A program made the position numbers and the translations under genes. Source: an uncultured Flavobacteriaceae bacterium (GTDB taxonomy: Bacteria > Bacteroidota > Bacteroidia > Flavobacteriales > Flavobacteriaceae). From it: DNA of 42,648 bases. The stretch spans positions 1 to 42,648 of the forward strand of contig CAKZOO010000036.1 of assembly GCA_937136455.1 (NCBI GenBank), written 5' to 3'. The notes under the pieces were generated by a model. That model had not been told where the DNA came from. It was given only the letters and a program-made list of their open reading frames with translations, and did not search any database. Each line of letters opens with the position of its first letter. The stretch's first letter is position 1. Of the stretch, positions 6,550-14,406 are shown piece after piece.

Positions 6550-7818
6550 TTAAACATCTATGTCACTATCAATAAATTTAAAGTTTAAAGATATTGGAGG
6601 GTTATAATTATTAGATTCACTTGTGAAATATAATTTCTTGTGTTTAATTTCATACTCATTTGAAAAAACATTACATATTACATACAACACAGAGTAAAGT
6701 TCTGGATTGAATAGTTTGATGTCCTCATCATAAAGATAAATTTCCTCTTCAAAATTATTAGAAAGACCAAATCGAAATTCAATATCATCTTTACTATAAT
6801 TAAAAATTGAAGTTTTTAAATAAAAAATATTGTTTAGAAATTCTATCTTAAATTTTCTTTGATTATCAATATATATTGACTCTTTGTAAAGACTTATCGG
6901 GTTTGTTTCTACTGTTACAGGTTTATAAATTTTAACAGAATGTATATATACCATAAAATCGTCATTATCTGAATAATTAGTATCTACGGTCTTTGATAGA
7001 CTTTTAATTTTTTCTATCTGATTAACCAGTCCACTAGTATGAAATCTATTTGACAATATTCTTTCTTCTCTTGAAATATCAAAAAGTAAATTTTCAATAA
7101 AATTATTGAGATAAGTTTCGTCTATACAATTATTTAGTTTATCAGTTTCAAACTCACTTATAATCTTTGATGTTATTAAGTTTCTATCATAAAACTTATC
7201 TTTTTCAGACATGAATTTATTTATAAGATTTTTAATGTTAGTTTTAACTGATTTTATACGATCTAAACTTACTCCTGAGATAATAGGTTCATGACTGTCA
7301 ATATCTGAAATAACATTTTCATCATAATATCCTTCTATAATATCTTTATGTTCCCCAAAAAACGGATTAAAAAACAATACTAAATCTTTAAATACCATTT
7401 CATATATATCTGAGGTTTCAAAGTGTCGAGGTGGATTACTCCATACCGTTGGAAAAAACTTATTTCTAATTTTTTTTGTTGAGTATGAATTGGAACTTAA
7501 AATATCCATATAATATAACCTTAACAACATTATATTTTTACCAAAATGAGGTTTGTTAGTACTTTTGAAAAACTCATAAAAAATGGAGTAGTTTCTATAG
7601 TATTTAAGGTAAAGATCAAGGTCTCTCTTAGTTATATTATTAAAACCTTTAAATAATGGAAATAATTTTTCAGTTAATGAATAAGTGTCTGAATTAGAAA
7701 AATTAATAATGTCTTTACCAAAATCAACTCTACCAATTTTAAAGTAAATACTTGTGAACTTAATTAATAAACCTAATATTTCATTAACTACATCTTTTGG
7801 ATTTTTAGTGTTTTTCAT
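6550..7818 (-). CDS. Unknown 422-aa protein
   Basis: I recognise no family. The protein is soluble, rich in Asn, Ile, Lys and Phe, with no signal peptide and no membrane segment. The first about 280 residues look mostly helical (for example SVKTNIKNLINKFMSEKDKF). From about 290 it turns to beta-rich sequence (KFKIEFLNNIFYLKTSIF, IEFRFGLSNNFEEEIYLYDED). There are only two or three Cys residues and no obvious catalytic motif. It lies 40 bp upstream of, or possibly continues a transcript with, the HNH gene on the same strand (which ends at 8701, read first). As cargo of a restriction-modification island, a defence role is plausible but rests only on location. Confidence 0.6.
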   Translation of the reverse strand: MKNTKNPKDVVNEILGLLIKFTSIYFKIGRVDFGKDIINFSNSDTYSLTEKLFPLFKGFNNITKRDLDLYLKYYRNYSIFYEFFKSTNKPHFGKNIMLLRLYYMDILSSNSYSTKKIRNKFFPTVWSNPPRHFETSDIYEMVFKDLVLFFNPFFGEHKDIIEGYYDENVISDIDSHEPIISGVSLDRIKSVKTNIKNLINKFMSEKDKFYDRNLITSKIISEFETDKLNNCIDETYLNNFIENLLFDISREERILSNRFHTSGLVNQIEKIKSLSKTVDTNYSDNDDFMVYIHSVKIYKPVTVETNPISLYKESIYIDNQRKFKIEFLNNIFYLKTSIFNYSKDDIEFRFGLSNNFEEEIYLYDEDIKLFNPELYSVLYVICNVFSNEYEIKHKKLYFTSESNNYNPPISLNFKFIDSDIDV

Positions 7819-7858
7819 TGAAAATTATTATGACTTCTTAATAAGAATCCTGATTGTA

Positions 7859-8701
7859 TTAACCAATTTTATTAGATTTTTCTCTGTTACACTTTTCACA
7901 AAGTAGTTGGATATTTCTATAAGTGTTTGACCCTCCTTTAGAAAAGGGAATAATGTGATCAAATTCTAATTTTTCATTTGAACCACAGTTGATACACTTA
8001 CCTTCATCCCTTCTCCATACTTTATCTTTCACATCTTGGGAAATCCTTCTTGATTCATTTCGTTCGATTGTCAAACTTTCTATTTCTCCTCCTGAAGATT
8101 CAAATTCGACCCCCCTACATAAAGGAGTATTCATCCGTAACGATGAAAATTTAAAATCATGATTTTTAAGGTCATTCAAAAATCTATTAGGATTTTTCAA
8201 AAGTGAAATGTAGATATTAAAACTCTCATCTAATTTTGACACAAATCCATTTGTAATCGAATCATTTCCAATTACAAACTTCTTTTTACATCCATTACAT
8301 CTAATCGTAAGTGTATTTTTATTCAAATCCCAAAGTGTATATATTTCTTCACCACATTTGTTACAAGGTGGAGTATTCACTGATAGTTTCTCAATATTAT
8401 TCAATAGTATATTATGAGAATTATAGAATTTTCTATCTTTTTTAAGTTCTTCAAAATCTTTTCTTTCTCTTTCTATTTCCCTTTTTTCCTCTTCTTCTTC
8501 AATTTTTTGTTGAACCAATCTTTCTCTTTCCTCTCTTGGTTCAACAACTAAAGTGACCCAAAGAATCCCTATCAGGAAAAATCCAAAAATTAACACAAGA
8601 CTCACAAATCCCATCGTCATACTTGAATCTGAAACTCCAGGATTATAACTTTTACATGAAACAATAAGTAATAGAAAAGGTAATCGATAAAAAACTTTCA
8701 T
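7859..8701 (-). CDS. Membrane-anchored protein with zinc ribbon and C-terminal HNH nuclease domain
   Basis: The 280-aa protein has an unusual build. Residues 1-16 form a lipoprotein-like signal (LPFLLLIVSC), and a membrane helix follows at about 30-52 (FVSLVLIFGFFLIGILWVTLVV). Then comes a highly charged coiled coil (about 53-93), a CxxC...CxxC zinc ribbon (about 113-143), a linker, and an HNH domain at the C-terminus: CINCG, the catalytic DHI in LEFDHIIPFSKGGS, and CEKCN. HNH domains cut DNA with a beta-beta-alpha-metal site. The anchor suggests that the nuclease faces the cytoplasm from the inner membrane, as expected for a sensor acting on incoming DNA. This is inference. It is probably transcribed before the 422-aa gene, with a 40-bp gap. 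Confidence 0.8.
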   Translation of the reverse strand: MKVFYRLPFLLLIVSCKSYNPGVSDSSMTMGFVSLVLIFGFFLIGILWVTLVVEPREERERLVQQKIEEEEEKREIERERKDFEELKKDRKFYNSHNILLNNIEKLSVNTPPCNKCGEEIYTLWDLNKNTLTIRCNGCKKKFVIGNDSITNGFVSKLDESFNIYISLLKNPNRFLNDLKNHDFKFSSLRMNTPLCRGVEFESSGGEIESLTIERNESRRISQDVKDKVWRRDEGKCINCGSNEKLEFDHIIPFSKGGSNTYRNIQLLCEKCNREKSNKIG

Positions 8702-8795
8702 AATAAACCATGAATTAAAAAATAGGGGTTGTAGGAAGTAATCGTAAGTTAATAATTTTCTTTTACAATATTAGACTATACCCCAAAGAGTAAAA

Positions 8796-8838
8796 TTCAA
8801 ACTTTGTAAATAGTTTGAAAACATCAGTAAAATTTACT
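8796..8838. promoter_or_regulatory. Two inverted repeats upstream of the serine recombinase gene
   Basis: TTCAAACT-N8-AGTTTGAA (8796-8819) has perfect 8-bp arms. AGTAAA-A-TTTACT (8826-8838) has perfect 6-bp arms. Both lie in the 178-bp gap between the divergent HNH and recombinase genes. They may be a crossover or accessory site of the recombinase or an operator. ATATTAGACATAT-like sequence also occurs twice here (about 8768 and 8839). Confidence 0.5.
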
Positions 8839-8879
8839 ATATTAGACATATTGAATAACCACCTAAAAATAGTAAAGAA

Positions 8880-9488
8880 ATGAAAGTGTTTTACTCAAGG
8901 GTTTCAACTCAAGATCAAAATGAATCTCGTCAAATGAATAATTTGGAAGGATTCGATTATGTGTTTACCGATAAATGTTCTGGTTCCATTCCTCTTTGGG
9001 AAAGACCAAAGGGTTCTCAAATCAAAAAACTGATAGATGATGAGAAACTTACTCAGGTCGAGGTTCATTCTATTGATCGTCTTGGGAGAGATACTTTATC
9101 CGTTTTGAATGTTTGGAAGGAACTCACCGAAAAAGGGATTAGAATCGTGTGTAGAAACCCCAACTTCCAAAATCTCAACGAAGAAGGTAAAACTGATGTG
9201 TTTTCAGAGTTGATGATTTCAATTTTATCCACCATGTCCGATTTCGAAAGAAAGATGATTCGTGAAAGACAGAGAGAAGGAATTGAAAAAAGTAAGATTG
9301 AAGGGAAATATCGTGGTAGACAGGTTGGTACTAAAGAAAGTATTGAGAAGTTCCTCTCCAAACCTAAAACCAAGATGATTATAAAAGATTTGGAGAACGG
9401 ATATACTACTCAAGAGATTTCTTTTCGTTGTAGATGTAGTTTCTCTACAATTGATAAGGTTAAGAGAACCTATGAAACATCTCTGTAA
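8880..9488 (+). CDS. Small serine recombinase (resolvase/invertase family)
   Basis: The 202-aa protein is the usual size of a resolvase/invertase. The N-terminal catalytic domain begins MKVFYSRVSTQDQ, with nucleophile S9 and the R-V-S-T-x-x-Q motif. VHSIDRLGRDTLSV supplies the catalytic arginines. FSELMISILSTMSDFERKMIRERQREGIEKSK is the long E helix, and GKYRGRQ leads to a C-terminal helix-turn-helix (TTQEISFRCRCSFSTIDKVKR). Such enzymes resolve cointegrates or invert DNA between short inverted sites. No transposase is nearby. It overlaps the convergent next gene by 19 bp. Its target may be the inverted repeat 60-80 bp upstream. Confidence 0.92.
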   Translation: MKVFYSRVSTQDQNESRQMNNLEGFDYVFTDKCSGSIPLWERPKGSQIKKLIDDEKLTQVEVHSIDRLGRDTLSVLNVWKELTEKGIRIVCRNPNFQNLNEEGKTDVFSELMISILSTMSDFERKMIRERQREGIEKSKIEGKYRGRQVGTKESIEKFLSKPKTKMIIKDLENGYTTQEISFRCRCSFSTIDKVKRTYETSL

Positions 9489-10042
9489 GTGAAATCTAAT
9501 TCATTAGATTCAATATAATCCCATCTTTGTTCCATTTTTTCCCAGTTATATTTAGAGTTGTTACCATCATAACCTATATCAGTAATGTAAATTAAAGTTG
9601 GTCTTTTAAGAGGAATTTTGAACATCTTAGAAAGTTTCTTACTTATCTCTTCAAATCTTCTATCTACATTAATAACATTCGACTTAAAAAGACTCCCATC
9701 TAATAACCTATAGGTTATTTCCTTTGATGAATCGACATTGATATATGAAAAACTTTCATTCAATGATTGAATAGATTTGAAATCATCATATATAATATCG
9801 TCATCATCAATATTCCATGTATGATGATAATAAACTGACTCATACTTTTTCAACTTATTAGACCAAATAAATAATAGTCCCCATTGAATATCTAAATCAC
9901 AAAAATGTCCATTAATTAAAGACGTGTAATCACAAATCACTCTTCTCTTTGATACATCAATATGAAAATCGATAGGGTTGATAAAATAGTTAATTGATTG
10001 ATCAGAATCAATCGGTTTTTGTCTTAGAACTGAATTTCTCAT
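9470..10042 (-). CDS. Unknown 190-aa protein
   Basis: The family is not recognised. It is soluble, acidic and aromatic-rich, with a WNIDDDDIIYDD stretch at about residues 76-87 and beta-type segments such as PTLIYITDIGYDG. There is no signal peptide or membrane helix. Its 3' end overlaps the 3' end of the serine recombinase by 19 bp in the convergent orientation, so read-through from either gene would give antisense RNA. It stands alone on its strand, with non-coding DNA upstream. Coding status rests on length and amino-acid composition that matches the neighbours. Confidence 0.6.
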   Translation of the reverse strand: MRNSVLRQKPIDSDQSINYFINPIDFHIDVSKRRVICDYTSLINGHFCDLDIQWGLLFIWSNKLKKYESVYYHHTWNIDDDDIIYDDFKSIQSLNESFSYINVDSSKEITYRLLDGSLFKSNVINVDRRFEEISKKLSKMFKIPLKRPTLIYITDIGYDGNNSKYNWEKMEQRWDYIESNELDFTYRDVS

Positions 10043-10216
10043 AACAAGTGGGTTTAAGTGTTAAAATTTGTTTTTCGTAAGTCGAGGTTACTCTCTCATT
10101 TTCTTACACTTACAGTTTAAAACCACTTTACCAACACACAACTTTTAAGTTTGTTTCTGGTAATGTTTTTCATTCAAATAATTTGAAATCGTATCTTGAT
10201 AAAAAATCAATTCATT

Positions 10217-10972
10217 ATGGAGGATTATAAATTAAAATGGATAGGAGATGACTGGAAATTCTTACCTGAAGAAGAATGGAAACCCAAGTTCAAATACGAT
10301 AGATTAATTTGGAATATTAATAGAAGAGAGAAACGAATTTCTCGAATGGAGGAAGAGTTGAAAAATGTGAAAAATGAACTAAGAGAATGGAAAAAAGAAC
10401 GAACCAAACAATATCACAATCTCGTTAAGTATCATAAAAAGTTTACCCCTTCATTTACTTATTCTTTGAGTAAAACAAAAAAAATCAATAGATATTTTCA
10501 AACTCAGGAATACAGTTTGAAAACCAGAGGAAATGAGAGTTGGACAATTATTGTTAGTTATGGAGGAAAAAGAAAACAAATTTATTTAGGGACAAACTTC
10601 GGAGTCTGTAAATATTTAGATTTAATTGAAGGTAAAACTGAGTTGGACAAATATTCTGAACTTCATCCTGAACACATGTCTCACCACAGAGATGAAATTA
10701 AAGATAGATTAAATGAATTGTTGAGTCCATTAATTAAAAAGAGGATGTTAAGGTGGTTAAACAATCAAGGAAATATTGATGGTTGGATGGATAAAAAATA
10801 TAAAATTGATATGTTGAGTTCGTTAAGAAGAATATATAAAAATTCTGAATTTTACGAACCTCCAACTCCTAAAAGACCTAACTCTGAAAGAAAATACCTT
10901 GATAAGTTTGTAGTAATAAACAAAGGGTATATCAAAGGGGAGATAGAAAAAAGTAAAAACAAAAGGAAATAA
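10217..10972 (+). CDS. Unknown basic coiled-coil protein upstream of the hsd operon
   Basis: The 251-aa protein, counted from ATG 10217, is strongly basic. A TTG 21 bp upstream would add seven residues, but ATG is preferred. Residues about 30-75 form a charged coiled coil (RREKRISRMEEELKNVKNEL). SWTIIVSYGGKRKQIYLGTN at about 107-126 resembles a small beta-sheet DNA-binding module such as those in integrase arm domains, but this is a weak likeness. The tail is Lys/Arg-rich. It has the same strand as hsdM, 68 bp ahead, so it may be part of or a regulator of the restriction operon. No known family can be claimed. Confidence 0.6.
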   Translation: MEDYKLKWIGDDWKFLPEEEWKPKFKYDRLIWNINRREKRISRMEEELKNVKNELREWKKERTKQYHNLVKYHKKFTPSFTYSLSKTKKINRYFQTQEYSLKTRGNESWTIIVSYGGKRKQIYLGTNFGVCKYLDLIEGKTELDKYSELHPEHMSHHRDEIKDRLNELLSPLIKKRMLRWLNNQGNIDGWMDKKYKIDMLSSLRRIYKNSEFYEPPTPKRPNSERKYLDKFVVINKGYIKGEIEKSKNKRK

Positions 10973-11040
10973 TATAATAAGATCACTTCTACTACCAGAA
11001 AACTTATTAATTGACTATTTTTAGATTCAATTCAAAAAAT

Positions 11041-12753
11041 ATGTCAAATCATAACGAAATATCATCGTTCATTTGGAATGTATGTGACGATGTTTTAAGA
11101 GGTTTATTCAAACAACATGAGTATGGTGATGTTATTCTCCCTTTTGTGGTTTTAAGAAGATTGGATTGTGTCCTTAAAGACCATAAAAGTGAAATTATCA
11201 GACTACATAAAGAATACAAAGACAAGTTAGATGACCCTTCTAAGATTATTCATTCCAAACTCAATATTAAATTTTCAAATTATTCCGAATATTCTTTAGA
11301 TAGGTTAAAACAAGAACCTAACAAACTTTCTGAAAATTTCTATGATTATCTGAGTTCGTTTTCTTCGAATGTTCAAGACATTATTCAAAACTTCGGTTTA
11401 CAAAAACATATTGACAAGTTAGATTCCAATAACAAATTATATATCCTCATTGAAAAATTCACAGATGTTGATTTACACCCTTCTAAAATAGACAATCATG
11501 TGATGGGTAATATCTTTGAGGAACTTCTTAGAAAGTTCTCAGAGATGAGTAACGAAACTAGTGGAGAACACTATACTCCTAGAGATGTTGTTAAATTATT
11601 AGTATCATTAGTTTTTTCTCCCGACAAAGACAAATTATCTGAACCTGATAAAATTGTGTCTGTTTATGATCCATGTTGTGGAACTGGTGGTATGTTAACT
11701 ATTGGAAAAGAATGGGTACAAGAAAATATAAATTCTAACATTGACATCAATCTCTTTGGACAAGAACTAAATCCACAAACCTATTCAATTTGTAAATCTG
11801 ATTTTCTGATTACCAACGAAGAACCTGATCATATCAAATTAGGTTCAACTCTAACCAATGACCAACACTCTGATGGTAATAGAAAGTTTGATTATATGAT
11901 TACCAACCCTCCTTTTGGTGTGAGTTGGAAATCAGAACAAAAACAAATCACCAATGAATCAAAAGAATACGGAGGAAGATTTTCAGTAGGTACTCCAAGA
12001 GTTTCGGATGGTTCACTTCTCTTCTTACAACATATGATTTCTAAAATGGAAACTCAAGGTTCAAGAATTGGAGTTGTATTCAATGGTTCACCTCTCTTTA
12101 CAGGAGATAGTGGTAGTGGGGAATCTGAAATCCGAAAATGGATTATTGAAAACGATTGGTTAGAGTGTATTGTATCACTTCCTGACCAATTATTCTTTAA
12201 TACTGGTATCTCAACTTACATATGGATTGTTACTAATAACAAAAGACCTAACCGAAAAGGAAAGGTTCAACTCATTGATGGTTCTTCATTCTTTAAAACG
12301 ATGAAGAAATCTTTAGGTAGTAAACGAAAGTATGTAGATGATACTCAGAGAGAGGAAATACTTCAAACCTATGAGAAGTTTGAAGAGAATGAATTCTCAA
12401 AGATTTTTGATAATGAATTCTTTGGATATACTAAGGTTCCTATTGAACAACCACAAGTTGAGAATGGTCAAATCGTTCGAGATAAAAAAGGAAGTCCAAA
12501 ACCAGATTCAAAACTTAGGGATTATGAGAGAGTTCCACTTTCAGAGGATATTGAACAATATTTCTCTCGTGAGGTAGAACCTCATTTACCTAATTCATGG
12601 ATTGATTTTGATAAGAGTAAAGAGGGTTATGAAATCAACTTTACAAAGTATTTCTACAAATACAAACCACTTCGTTCTTCAGAGGATATTACTCGTGATT
12701 TATTGGAACTTGATAAGGAATCAGAGAATCTTCTAAACCAAATAATGGATTGA
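11041..12753 (+). CDS. hsdM: Type I restriction-modification system DNA methyltransferase subunit HsdM
   Basis: The 570-aa N6-adenine methyltransferase is of normal length. The start is set at ATG 11041 (MSNHNEISSFIW); an in-frame TTG at 11011 would add ten poorly conserved residues. An N-terminal HsdM helical domain (about 1-150) precedes the catalytic domain. SAM motif I is D210-PCCGTGG and catalytic motif IV is N289-PPF. HsdM with HsdS methylates adenines in a bipartite site. With HsdR the complex cuts unmethylated DNA far from the site. The stop overlaps the hsdS start as TGATG, so translation is coupled. It is first of a five- or six-gene operon. Confidence 0.97.
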   Translation: MSNHNEISSFIWNVCDDVLRGLFKQHEYGDVILPFVVLRRLDCVLKDHKSEIIRLHKEYKDKLDDPSKIIHSKLNIKFSNYSEYSLDRLKQEPNKLSENFYDYLSSFSSNVQDIIQNFGLQKHIDKLDSNNKLYILIEKFTDVDLHPSKIDNHVMGNIFEELLRKFSEMSNETSGEHYTPRDVVKLLVSLVFSPDKDKLSEPDKIVSVYDPCCGTGGMLTIGKEWVQENINSNIDINLFGQELNPQTYSICKSDFLITNEEPDHIKLGSTLTNDQHSDGNRKFDYMITNPPFGVSWKSEQKQITNESKEYGGRFSVGTPRVSDGSLLFLQHMISKMETQGSRIGVVFNGSPLFTGDSGSGESEIRKWIIENDWLECIVSLPDQLFFNTGISTYIWIVTNNKRPNRKGKVQLIDGSSFFKTMKKSLGSKRKYVDDTQREEILQTYEKFEENEFSKIFDNEFFGYTKVPIEQPQVENGQIVRDKKGSPKPDSKLRDYERVPLSEDIEQYFSREVEPHLPNSWIDFDKSKEGYEINFTKYFYKYKPLRSSEDITRDLLELDKESENLLNQIMD

Positions 12754-14045
12754 TGGAAAGATACGATTCATATAAAGATTCAGGAGTTGAATGGATTGGT
12801 GAGATTCCAAGTCATTGGGACAAGAAAAGATTTAGTTATTCTTTTAATGTTCAAAAAGGTAAAATACCAAAAGAGTTGACAGATGAGAGGTATAGTGAGT
12901 CTTTACCTTATCTATCTATGAATGTCTTAAGAGGGGAAGAACCCACCGAATTTTCCAATGAAGATGGATTAGTTGTTGTAGACGAGAATGACATTGGATT
13001 ACTATGGGATGGGTCTAATTCGGGTGAAGTTATCAAGATAAATCAAACAGGAATTCTTTCTTCTACGGTATCACATCTTTCCTTAAAGGATAAAAAACTC
13101 AGTCAAGATTTTTCATTGTATTTATTGAAGTTTTACGAGAAGGATTTCAAGAATAATACTATTGGAATGGGGATACCTCATGTTGATGGTGACCATGTAA
13201 AAGAATCTAAAATTCTAATTCCACCCCTCTCAGAACAACAAAAAATCGTTTCTTTTTTAGATACCAAAACCTCACTCATTGATTCTCTAATTGAGAAAAC
13301 CCAACGAAAGGTTGACTTACTCAAAGAAAAAAGAACCTCTCTTATCAATGAAGTAGTTACCAAAGGATTGAATCCCAATGTGGAGATGAAAGATAGTGGT
13401 GTGGAATGGATTGGAGAGATTCCGAGTCATTGGGAAAAATCTAAGTTAAAACACAAGGGAGTTTTTTTTAGTGGATATTCATTTGACAGTAACGATTTCC
13501 TTTCTGAAGGGGAGATAAGAGTCTTAAAGATTTCTAATATTCAGAATAATGGAATATCGTGGGATGATTTACAGTTTCTACCAGAGTCTTTTTATAATAC
13601 TCATCAAAACTTTATTGTAAATAAAGGTGATTTAGTTTTTGTTTTAACTCGTCCTATTATTTCCTCAGGAATAAAGGTTTGTTTTTTTAATGAAGAATAC
13701 AAAACACTCCTTAACCAGAGAAATAGTGTTTTCAGACCAAATGAATCCTCGGTAATTAAAAGGTTTTTGTTTTACTCTGTAAGAACCTTTTCGTTTATTG
13801 AAGAATTCAAACAACAACTTAAAGAAACCAACCAACCAAATATTTCAACAGAACAGATATCAAATATTCTTATATTTTTCCCCCCTCTATCAGAACAACA
13901 ACAAATCGTTGAGTATTTGGATGAACAAATCCAACTAATTGATAAAACTATTTCCATTGAAGAAAAGAGAATAGAACTCCTTAAAGAGTATCGTCAATCC
14001 CTTATCTCTGAAGTAGTAACTGGTAAACGAAAAGTAGTTGAATAA
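12753..14045 (+). CDS. hsdS: Type I restriction-modification specificity subunit HsdS
   Basis: The 430-aa protein has two target recognition domains. Each half starts with nearly the same segment (SGVEWIGEIPSHW, residues about 9-21 and 214-226). Each ends with a conserved coiled-coil spacer starting PPLSEQQ (about 155-205 and 380-425). TRD1 (about 23-150) and TRD2 (about 228-375) differ, so the recognition site should be bipartite and asymmetric. The two repeated starts are also a 44-bp DNA repeat (12777-12820, 13392-13435) that could support TRD exchange. ATG 12753 overlaps the hsdM stop, and its own stop overlaps the next start (TAATG). Confidence 0.95.
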   Translation: MERYDSYKDSGVEWIGEIPSHWDKKRFSYSFNVQKGKIPKELTDERYSESLPYLSMNVLRGEEPTEFSNEDGLVVVDENDIGLLWDGSNSGEVIKINQTGILSSTVSHLSLKDKKLSQDFSLYLLKFYEKDFKNNTIGMGIPHVDGDHVKESKILIPPLSEQQKIVSFLDTKTSLIDSLIEKTQRKVDLLKEKRTSLINEVVTKGLNPNVEMKDSGVEWIGEIPSHWEKSKLKHKGVFFSGYSFDSNDFLSEGEIRVLKISNIQNNGISWDDLQFLPESFYNTHQNFIVNKGDLVFVLTRPIISSGIKVCFFNEEYKTLLNQRNSVFRPNESSVIKRFLFYSVRTFSFIEEFKQQLKETNQPNISTEQISNILIFFPPLSEQQQIVEYLDEQIQLIDKTISIEEKRIELLKEYRQSLISEVVTGKRKVVE

Positions 14046-14404
14046 TGGGTTCTATTATTCAACCATATTGTAATCACTGTGAGAAAGATTTTAAAGAAAT
14101 CTTTGTAGGTGGAGGAATGACAAATTTTGAAACTATTTGTAATGTCCCTTCATCATGTTCTAATTGTGGGAATGTGTTTTCTCGAAACCTATTCAGTGAG
14201 AAGTTGAAATGTCCAAAATGTAGAAGAAAGGTTGAATATTTTGGTGAAATTCATTCTAGAAATTATGATTTAACTAACGTTTTTGAGTGGAAAATAGGTG
14301 ATATTATGGATGACAAAGAATATCAATTAAAAGATAAAAAATATAAATGTCCGAATTGTGGAGAAACAGAATTGGTTTTTCATAATTGTGGTAATTGGGA
14401 TTAG
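14045..14404 (+). CDS. Multi-zinc-ribbon protein encoded between hsdS and hsdR
   Basis: The 119-aa protein carries four CxxC pairs: CNHC (about 9-12), CSNC (about 38-41), CPKC (about 56-59) and CPNC (about 102-105). That fits two zinc ribbons. A further Cys lies at the C-terminus (HNCGNWD). No catalytic domain is visible, so it probably binds nucleic acid or a partner protein. Its start overlaps the hsdS stop by one base (TAATG), and hsdR begins two bases after its stop. It is therefore locked into the translationally coupled hsdMS-hsdR operon. This is not a standard type I subunit. A modulator of HsdR or of target recognition is possible but unproven. Confidence 0.75.
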   Translation: MGSIIQPYCNHCEKDFKEIFVGGGMTNFETICNVPSSCSNCGNVFSRNLFSEKLKCPKCRRKVEYFGEIHSRNYDLTNVFEWKIGDIMDDKEYQLKDKKYKCPNCGETELVFHNCGNWD

Positions 14405-14406
14405 AT

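Noticed and set aside
7859..8701. HNH protein as a homing endonuclease or group II intron part
   Set aside because: No intron structure, reverse transcriptase or interrupted gene is nearby, and the N-terminal membrane anchor does not fit.
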